A stretch of 64,000 nt of DNA, from contig CM050446.2 in the NCBI GenBank assembly GCA_027563935.2, positions 32,925,501 to 32,989,500 on the forward strand. The letters run 5' to 3'. Positions within the stretch are counted from its first letter, which is position 1; every line of letters begins with the position of its first letter. The position numbers and the translations under genes were made by a program. Positions 55,781-64,000 of this stretch are shown here, piece by piece. This DNA is from Costus lasius (lineage: Eukaryota; Streptophyta; Magnoliopsida; Zingiberales; Costaceae). Below the pieces are notes generated by a model, which was not told the origin of the DNA, did not search any database, and was given only the letters and a program-made list of their open reading frames with translations.

Positions 55781-55793
55781 TGCTCTGATACCA
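55781..55793 (-). promoter_or_regulatory. Primer-binding site of copia A
   Basis: TGGTATCAGAGCA on the minus strand, two bases after the 5' LTR. Complementary to the 3' end of plant initiator tRNA-Met. Confidence 0.92.
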
Positions 55794-55795
55794 AT

Positions 55796-57477
55796 TGAAA
55801 GTCCCCTTTCAATAAGGGGGGCCGAAACCCTAAAGTGGCGCATACAAAACATGGGCAGCGGATACTAGGGTTTCATGGGATCGATGCATGTATTATGATC
55901 AACATTAAAACTTTTGAATGCAAGAAAGAATGCGATTCATACCATGGCCATTTCTAGATGGCGCCTTGGAAGCAAGAGAACAAAAGAGGTCTCCTCCAAA
56001 TCGTCACACACAAGATGATCAACGGCTTGCTCCTTCTTGTCGTCCCTTGTGCTAGCGAGGATCGTCCAAGGTGTCTTTGATCGTTTGAAGGGAAGAGAGA
56101 GCTTTCCTTGCTTGGCGATTTTTTTCTTCTTTCGTCTACCACCTTTTTCTCACACGAATGTGTGAAGAGCCAAAGGCAAAACGGCGACAAGAGGGCGAGA
56201 GAGGGGCGACGTGAGAGAGATGTGGTCACGTTGTGACATGCTATCTAAAAATAGCAAAACCATCTCAACGTTCAAGTGACCCCAATCGCAAATGCCAACT
56301 TGAACCATACGCTTATCCAATGAGCTGGTTCAAATCGATTTGGTTCAATAACCAAATAAACCAAGCAATTAGTCCAGATTATAATAAACCCCTAAGGCTT
56401 AAGATCTGACCATTGATCTCTTGATGCTCCTGATCTCACTGATCTAGCATCTATTCTCTCAATCGAAGCTTACCGATCTCAAGCCCTAATCAATCAAACA
56501 TGATCAGACTAGATCTCACTTACAATCAGAGACTAAATCCCTTTAAACTGAACCCAAACAATTCAGTCCACACGATCTGACTTAAGTAAGCCATATCATC
56601 AAATTGTGCGACCCTAAGGGTTTCCTTTAAATGTCGGTAACGATAACTTACGTTATCACGATCAGTGAGGGGTATCTAGCAACACATCACTGTCTCCCGA
56701 TATAAAGGAAAGAGTCTTCCAAGACTACACCCAAACCACAGCACAAGTGTGAATCCAATTCACAAGGCATGCAAATTTCCTTTGCCACTGGATGTTCTTA
56801 TTGGACAAGCGTGTCAAGCTTGTAGCTCCAATATGATGAGCATGATTAGATCAGATGAACACTGTCACCTGGGTATGGCCATACACTTTCTCAATCATCT
56901 CATACAGAGGGGGGCCCCTTTAGAACATCACACTCCAATTAAGGAGACGGCAATCCTTTATCTATCACTAGTGCCCTAACCTGACTCAAGCTCACCATCC
57001 AAGATAGTCTATAACCATTATGTTTCAAATGATATTGAACTACCTCAAAACAATGACAATCATCATTTAGAAACACAAGTGATCTCAAGTCAGAGGAAAT
57101 GTGCCACTTGTTGCAATCAAGGATTATTCACATTGTGACAAGCAATTGAATATCCTAGTAGGGTCTATCCAGTACATCCAATGTACCCATGAGTCTACAT
57201 CTTATTCCATGCTCGAAGCATCCTATAAGATTAGAACACATATTAGTCTCAATCATATCAAGGCTGTCTCATGTTCGCCAAGATATATCGACTAAGGACT
57301 TTACTGCATGTCAGCCCAGCTGAACAGCATTGAGACATTATTCAGAAGTATATGTATTGCAGCAGATAATATAACAAACTGAATAACAACCATTGCCTTT
57401 ATAAACATAAGAGTTTATACATGATACTGTTACAATCCCAAGGCCTCAAACATTAGCCTTAAGGGCATACCCCAACA
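55796..57477 (-). mobile_element. 5' LTR of copia A
   Basis: 1682 bp, same ends and length as the 3' LTR. It should contain the promoter; no TATA box was assigned with confidence. Confidence 0.95.
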
Positions 57478-57482
57478 TTCAG

Positions 57483-58052
57483 GTCTAATAAAGGACAAGC
57501 TATAGGCCCTGGGATGCCTAAGAGACTTGTATAGGTGGCCTAGAGTATGAATAAGTTCTAGAGGGAGCTCATTGGGCTTAGCAAGAAGCACCATAGGCAC
57601 ATGGGTCTAGCAAGAGAGGCATGAGAAGAATGGATTACTTCATTGGGCTCTCGAACTAAAGGGTGGGCGGCTACACTTTCTTAGATAGAAAGTAAGGGCT
57701 TTAAAGCTTGGCCGAGGCCTAGGCCTCTGGCCTTTGGGCTTAATTGAGGCACCTATAGGAGGTGACACTTTCATAATGAGTGCACCTATGTGGCAGGCCA
57801 AGCAAGGCATAGTTGCCTTAACGCAAGGTGATCGGGGGAAGTGAGGTGATCTTCAAAGGGTCATTGTGTCGATATCAATAGAGGGCAAACATTTGAGTGT
57901 CTATAGCCGTCGACATCAAGCACGCTTCAAAGGTAAAATTACTATCATGTCCCTTAGCTCATCTCGCATAGATCTTCTTGGCATAGGAAAAGATTATTTT
58001 GGGTAATTTTCTATTGCATATTTTTCTGCTTGCCTGTAATATTTTCCCAACA
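57483..58052 (+). mobile_element. 3' LTR of element I, second part
   Basis: Continues the LTR cut at 48363 (57478-57482 is the duplicated TTCAG) and ends TTTTCCCAACA at 58052. Confidence 0.8.
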
Positions 58053-59223
58053 AAAGGGATTTGTGTTGCATATATGAAAATTTTCTCGCTAGCTAGGGGT
58101 TGTCTATTGATAATATATTCCTATATTGTGGATAGCAATAATGTGTTGCTAGATACCACCCATTTTTTGTGATGATCTATCATGTTCATCATTACCAATA
58201 TCATATGGGATATATAGGATCGCAGGCAAACACTTGGAGATCATTATAGATTTGAGAGCTTTGGATCGAATTATGGACTAATTGGAGTATATTTTAGATA
58301 TTGGAGGTGCCAAATCATAGCATGATCAAATGGGCACTTTATATAATTTGTTCTACAAGAAGAATGGAGCTAGACGCCCATTCTAATGATTTGAGAAGCT
58401 AATTGGGCTTTAGGTCCAATAAGGTGGCAAACAATAGGGCTTGGGCATCTATGAGGCTTGTATAGGAGGTCAAGAGCATTAGAAAGCCCTGGAAGGAGCT
58501 CATTGGACCCAAAGTCCAGAGAGGGCTAAAGCAAGGGCACCTCGGGCGCATGGCTTTAAAGAATGGGGCTTAAGAAGAGAATAGATTACCTCATTGGGCC
58601 GAGAGCCCAATGAACCATCACATAGGTGGTTACATGTTGTGAGGGAAACACCAAGGGACCAAGCACTAGGCCGCCAAACCCAGATGCTTGACCCAGGCAA
58701 CAAGGCTAGGTGCGCCAAAGTGGCCGGCCAAGGCAAGGCAGTAAAGCCTTGACGTGTGAGGTGATCGAGGAAGAGAATTACCTTCAAATGGAAAGACTTT
58801 GCTCCTCTTTCAATTTGTGCCTTGTCTAAATGCACAAATTAAGGGCATGGGCGATCAACTATAACTTATAGGGAGAGCCTCGCATTGTACAAATAAGCAA
58901 GCAAGGGGTCGAGCAAAGAAGCACTATTTCATTCTCTCCCTCTGGCCGACGCCTTCTCTCCTTTGCTCCTTGCCGCACCACCCTCCTTCCTTGTCATTAG
59001 AACCAAGGCCGATTCTAGCATCAAGCACGAAGTGGGATGATCTTCAAGGTGTCATTGTATGGATATCGATAGAGGGCGAACACTTGAGCGCTCATAAAAT
59101 TCTTGTCTTGTCCCTTATCCCTTCTCACATAGATCTTCTAGGATGGAAAAAATTAGCTTCAGGTGATTTATCATTGTGCATATTTTTATGCAAATTTTTT
59201 ATTTGCCTCTGATTTTCCCCAAT
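58053..59223 (+). mobile_element. Second, 5'-truncated copy of the I-type LTR
   Basis: Starts abruptly with AAAGGGATTTGTGTTGCATATAT, homologous to about 48001, and runs in parallel with 48001-48363 plus 57483-58052 to TTTTCCCCAATATG. It lies immediately after the end of the first LTR in the same orientation. Minus ORF 58835-58500 is a shadow. Confidence 0.7.
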
Positions 59224-61440
59224 ATGTGTGAAATATCCTAGTGTCATTTGATTCTTCAAAGGACTATGGAATTAGAAAATCATCTAGGTAGGAGTTTGTG
59301 TGCATCAAGGGGTAGTCCTCAACCCTAGGAAGTATATCTTCTAATGAAAGGCTTAGGGTTAAAGGGGGCATGTGCATGGATGGGTCAAGGAAATATGCCA
59401 AGCAACTAGATAAGTGTAGATTGTTCACCGAACATGAAAGCTATCTTTGGTGTATCATTTATGACCTTAATAATGATGGTAACGAGGATGATCCTAAAAG
59501 ATATTATTGGCAAATTATTAGCCTTTGTGGAATCAAATTAGTAGTTCACTAGCTTGCCTCAGGTTAGGAACTTTGATATGGTCAATCACTAAAACTCTTA
59601 CTTTAGCTTCCACTCTAGGCTTAGGGATAGTGATCATGGTTGCAGCCAAGCCTTAAAGTGGTGTCCTATCAATTTGCTTATGGTCAGTCACCATAAATGA
59701 AGTCTTTGTTTCCTGCAGTTCAAGATACTCTTCTAGTTGACTTTCTATAGGCTAAGGTTTAGATTTTTTTTTTTCATGAGAGATTTGTTGAGCCTTTCTA
59801 ACGCCTTATCAAAGTATAGGTTTGCTCTAGAGGTGTAATTTCTCTTTTCTCTAAGTTTAGGAGAACGAGCTAGTTGACAGTGTGTCCATAAACTTCACTT
59901 TCTTGAAGATAAAAACTCTCAATTGTGTATACATGGGGTTCTAGAATCATTGGCATATGTGTATGTGGCCTCTTGTACTCATAGTCGTAATCACTATAGT
60001 CCCAATTTGACGAATAGCCAATATATGTTGAGTGGTAAGAGAAATCTATCATATTATGGTAGGCAGATGCTCTTCTAAATTCATGTGGTCTATAGTGCTC
60101 TCATTCATTTCTAGAGTGATTCCTAGCTCCATAAGGGTGTTAGCTTGGGTCTTTCCCCAAATTGGTTCAAAGGTTCTCCTAGGGATTGAGCATAGGGTTA
60201 ATGACATAGTTGAGCATATGGTTGATCACATGGTCGAGCATGAGTTTTAGCATAGAGCTGGATTCACCCTTTCTTTATGTTTGGCTCTTCTCTCATGTGG
60301 TTACTGTTAAAAAAAAAATAACTCACTACTTAATCTCAACTCTCACGATGCACATTGCACATGACATAGAGTTGTGTTTACTAATTTTTGACACCAACAT
60401 ACACGACATTAGTCATGTTTACTATTTTTAATAGTTACCTCCTTGGTAGGCCACTAGTTTTAGATTCAATTCTCTCAAGATACGCATTTATATCGATAAG
60501 AATTTTCAACATGCTCTTAAGATTTAGTTTAACCATTTTTTTTTTCCGTATCTTCTTAGAGGGTAGGATTATTCTTAGATCGAGCCATTTTATTTTGAAA
60601 ATGCTTTTGAGCTGAATTTTTTTTCGATCTTTTGAAAAACAACAACAAACTTGGCATGAAATGACACAAAACACTGAAAAAGGTCTAAAGAAGCAACAAC
60701 ACAAATGTAGAAATTGAAACTAGGAGTTGAAGTTTGAGAAAATCATAGCAAGTATCTCCAAATTTTTTGTATTTTCAAAACACAAATATAACAGAATATT
60801 TGTTGGGTTTTCTGATTAACAAAAAAGCAACTGAATAGAATTTTCGGTTCTAAAAAATACAATGAAATACTAAGCTACAAAGATGCAAGATTGTCTAATG
60901 TATGAAAGAAAACTTGTAGAAATGCTAGCATGTAATCCTAACTCCCTTTTTTTTTTGCTTCAAAATAGAAAACACAGCAAGAAACATTCGGGTGCAAACT
61001 ATGACAAAGAAACAAGTGAAGATGATCTAGTGTATAAAAATTGCAGAGAAAAACTTAGCATGCAAACCTAATATTTTCTTTAACCTTTTGTTTTGAAATC
61101 ATTTGGACAGAAAACACAACAAAAACAAAAAAAACATAATGCCCAAAGTTCAAAGAGTAAAAAGATGCATATTTTTTAATACTAGATGATGAATCTTTCA
61201 AATAACTCTAACTTCAGCCCCTAATTTTTTTTTTTTATCTTTTTACAAGAAACACAGACAGATAAATAATGTTTTTGTTGTTTTTGTTGTTTTTGTTGTT
61301 TTTGTTGTTTTTGTTGTTTTTGTTATTAGAAATTGTAATAAAAAAATTTTAGAAAAATAGTGAGCTAAAGGTTGATTATTAACGTGCATGCAAGTCTAAT
61401 CAAGCACCCTAGATTTAAAAAAAATCTTATGCTGGGTACT
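59224..61440. other. Unclassified AT-rich region
   Basis: No family recognised with confidence. A minus frame at 60052-59870 is rich in Tyr/Asp/His (YHSTYIGYSSNWDYSDYDYEY), which may be a scrap of a gag-like region; repeated GAGCATATGGTTGATCACATGG-like words flank it at 60185-60250. From 60730 to 61260 three loosely similar blocks contain AGAAAACACARCAA. Possibly a very old element. Confidence 0.35.
61271..61324. repeat. Microsatellite (GTTTTTGTT)n
   Basis: Six tandem copies of the 9-bp unit GTTTTTGTT. Confidence 0.9.
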
Positions 61441-63149
61441 TGATAGCTATCCGCAAGTGTACGGATTTATCGAAGTAATAAAAAGATTATCATTCCTAAC
61501 GAGGATCTGGCGGTCAAGTACCGATTACACGATTGATCTATATCTAGACGATTCAAATGATGGTTTTTGTTTTGGAAACTTCTAATGCAAGAAAACAAAA
61601 AGGTAGTTTTAGGGTTTTGGCTAAAAATCAATTTGGATAAATTCAGGATTCGGGGTTTCACCACGTTGACAAATATGAATTTAATAAAAATAAATCCTTG
61701 AACAGAAAAATATAGTTTTGAAAGGGATTTTTCCTAAGGTACAGATTACCTCCTCCCGAAGCGTAATCCGGTATCTAGTTATATTAATTCCCTACTCTCG
61801 TGACAATTAACATAAATAGACCCATTAAGTTCTATGGAAAACCATGGTAATCCTTCAAGCGAATTCGAACTACTCTCGTGATCGGATTCACAGGTTTGAA
61901 AATAATAGTTCAAACGTTGCGATTCACCTCTCGGTCCTTCTCGCAAAGTCTAAGACGTAAAAATACTTGATCAGAGTAATTTACGGAATAAGCACATTCT
62001 AATCAAATCAAATCTATAAAATTCATGTATAAGAATTAAAATAATATATTCAATCCATAAATCGTCAACGGGCTATTCCCCAAATCCCAAAAATATTGTT
62101 TACACGTTCATGTTCATAATAAACAGCATGTTCATCGATGAATTTAACATGAAATCTCTCTAAAATAATGCAAAGAGGCACTAGGAAAGCAATTAGAACT
62201 CTTCCCCTTGATCTGGTGATGAAGATGAAGCGTCAAATCCCCTCCTTTACGTGATCTCTCGCCGGAATTTTATCGTAAAATTGATTTCCGCCGCTGCCAC
62301 TACAGCCCTTCGTTTTCATGCCTCGAAGCCCCCTTAAACCCTCCAAAATTCTTCCTTTTATAGTTTAATCAGTTTAGAACCCATCTAGGAAGGTTTCTGT
62401 AAAGTTTGGTTTAATTTTGGCTCGATTCGGGTTTGAATCGAGTGAAAAACGTGAAGGGGCGGACATTTTCATGGGCTGTAAACTGTTTATAGCCTAGGGT
62501 GTAAATGTGTATTAGTGTACAGTACTATTTTCACAGCCCATGAATATATTCACGGCCTAGGGTGTGAAAGTTGCGTTTGACCTCCGTTTGACCTCCGATT
62601 TGGCTCAAATTTGATGTACAACCTCGTCTTTTCATCATGAATCATCCTGTGAAATCCAAACTCATAAAATCCATCATTTTGAGTGATATTCACGGTCCAT
62701 AATGAATTTACAGCCGAGGTCGTAAATGCTTCTGTGTGTACATGCTTTTGTACATAGAAAGTTTCATGGCCCGTAATGGATTTACGGCCTCACTCGTGAA
62801 AGTTTATGTGACCTTTTTAACTTAGCCGTTTCTTCATCCTTCGCTCAACGCCAAAATTACGGCTAACTTCATACTTACGGCCAAGGCCGTGAAAGTTGAA
62901 ATCTTCACTGTTTTCGCTCCAAATTTGACGTGTAAGCTCGTGATCTCCTCGGAAATCATAATATGGTATCAAAACTCTCGAAATCCATCATTTTTACGCC
63001 ATTTTACCTATATTTTCAATAAAACCAAGAAAAGTGAAGATTCTATGCAAAGTGAAGTAAAAATATTAAAAATTACATAAAATCATTCAATTAAGCCCAA
63101 AAAATGATGTAAAATATAGGCAAAAACATGATGAAAATGCAACGCATCA
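61441..63149 (-). mobile_element. Solo LTR of H family (1709 bp)
   Basis: On the minus strand TGATGCGTTGCATTTTCATC...GATAGCTATCA, closely similar to the H LTR at 10209-11692. Flanked by perfect target duplications GTACT (61436-61440 and 63150-63154) with no internal region. It contains GGCC-centred palindromes at about 62465-62890. Short ORFs inside are shadows. Confidence 0.92.
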
Positions 63150-63166
63150 GTACTCAGGCTAAAAAT

Positions 63167-63478
63167 TTTAGCCTGGGTACCCTAATTTTTATTTGAAAAA
63201 GATTTTTTTAAAAAAAAAATTAAAAGAAATAATCTACACATCATAAGCTATCCAATAGTACCAATATTGGATAGTTTAGATTACGTACAATTAAAAAATA
63301 CCCTAAACATTATCGCATAAAAAATAAAACACTATTTACTATACATAAATGTTTAGGGTATTTTTTGATGATACGTAATGTAAACTATCCCAATAGTGGT
63401 ACCATTGGATAGCTTATGATGTGTAGATTATTTCTTTAAAAAAAATCATTTTCCTATGAAAATTAGGGCAGGCTAAAA
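63167..63478. mobile_element. Foldback (MITE-like) element
   Basis: 10-bp perfect terminal inverted repeats TTTTAGCCTG (63167-63176) and CAGGCTAAAA (63469-63478). Inside, long arms pair over about 90 bp: 63223-63311 with 63348-63439, sharing GAAATAATCTACACATCAT, AAGCTATCCAAT and AAAAAATACCCTAAACATT, around a 36-nt AT-rich loop. No coding capacity. The target duplication is unclear, so the superfamily is not assigned. Confidence 0.75.
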
Positions 63479-63510
63479 ATGGCGCTCCCCTAGATTTCCT
63501 CTAATACCAC

Positions 63511-64000
63511 TGAAGTAAGACGAATCTATGGGTGTTTAGGATTGTTTCTAGGGTATGAAGCTCATAATAATCAGCAAGTAAGAAAATAACAAAGCATGCA
63601 AATAAAGTAACAACTAAAGGAAATAACATGCAAATTAAAGAAATAGAGGGGAAGTGCCAAATCGCAACGTAGCGATAGTGGAAGACGTGGAGAGAACTTG
63701 ATCGCAACATCGCAGGAAACCAAGGCTCGCGATGTCGCCAAATTTGGGAAGGGGGGGTCTCTAAGATCTTGGCATTAAAGCTTAGAATGGATATTTATAC
63801 AATAATAAGAAAGAACAATAAGAATGGATATTTTTAATTTATCAAGAGATTTTCTTAGAATAAGATGGATGACAAGAGTAGTATGAATTTGTGCTTGGGT
63901 CACCATTATGCAACTTAAGTTATGTGATTAATCTCTATAATATATTATCCCTGGATGATGAGTGGTGACTGCATTCCTCTCTATTTGACCAAAGTTAGTA
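63511..64000 (-). mobile_element. Possible copia 5' LTR edge running out of the window
   Basis: On the minus strand, sequence ending CTTACTTCA is followed by one base and TGGTATTAGAG (63499-63509), one mismatch from the initiator tRNA-Met primer site. This would make 63511 onward a copia LTR in minus orientation. Its partner is not visible here, so this is tentative. Confidence 0.35.

Larger units (their letters stand above)
48364..57477 (-). mobile_element. Copia element A, full length and apparently intact (9114 bp)
   Basis: Two LTRs of exactly 1682 bp (48364-50045 and 55796-57477) with TG...CA ends, flanked by perfect target duplications TTCAG (48359-48363 and 57478-57482). Minus orientation: primer site beside the right LTR, polypurine tract beside the left LTR, one open Gag-Pol frame. 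Seven LTR differences by eye (0.4%) mean a recent insertion. It lies inside the LTR of element I. Confidence 0.97.

Noticed and set aside
60435..60704. 89-codon Lys/Phe-rich ORF at 60704-60435
   Set aside because: Low complexity driven by A/T runs; no recognisable feature.

Overview
The window is plant (angiosperm) repeat DNA built almost entirely from nested LTR retrotransposons. I see no host gene, tRNA or rRNA. The evidence is Ty3/gypsy elements of Athila type (primer site matching plant tRNA-Asp, Athila ORF1-like protein) and Ty1/copia elements primed by initiator tRNA-Met. The species cannot be told from the sequence. This looks like heterochromatin, with insertions into insertions.

Layout. 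1-1935: copia LTR. 1936-2474: scrap of Athila-like pol (minus). 2475-7744: element C, a gag-only Athila-like element (plus) with two LTRs. 7745-10208: body of a related element E carrying a 337-codon ORF1. 10209-12595: 3' LTR and 3' noncoding part of element H (minus). 12596-13919: LTR and internal fragments. 13920-31713: element D (plus), a non-autonomous Athila-like element with gag and protease but no RT or integrase, plus a decayed ORF1. Its 3' LTR is split by copia element B (21051-30335, minus; TSD CTTAA). 31714-35773: element F (minus), Athila-like gag-pol with many breaks. 35774-37342: solo LTR (plus, TSD CTTAC) inside F. 37379-45175: element G (minus), a near-complete Athila-like gag-pol with its 3' LTR. 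45185-45954: LTR fragment. 45955-58052: truncated copia element I (plus), whose 3' LTR is split by copia element A (48364-57477, minus; TSD TTCAG). 58053-59223: second partial copy of the I-type LTR. 59224-61440: unclassified AT-rich DNA. 61441-63149: solo LTR (minus, TSD GTACT). 63167-63478: foldback element. 63511-64000: possible copia LTR edge.

Element A is the only one that looks complete and recent: one uninterrupted 1294-residue Gag-Pol, and LTRs of equal length (1682 bp) with 7 differences by eye. Element B has equally long LTRs (2248 bp, about 27 differences) but a ruined coding region, which suggests it was copied by proteins supplied by another element.

The signals least explained by coding content are non-coding. 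(1) Arrays of palindromes spaced mostly 60-83 bp sit in the LTRs and some internal regions of the Athila-like elements, with a different palindrome sequence in each lineage. (2) A series of short hairpins in the long leader of copia elements A and B shows compensating base changes. (3) A stem-loop lies at the pol stop of four Athila-like elements. (4) Hairpin modules are repeated upstream of the 3' LTR of several elements. (5) A hydrophobic-then-basic peptide tail is shared by the two gag-only elements C and D.
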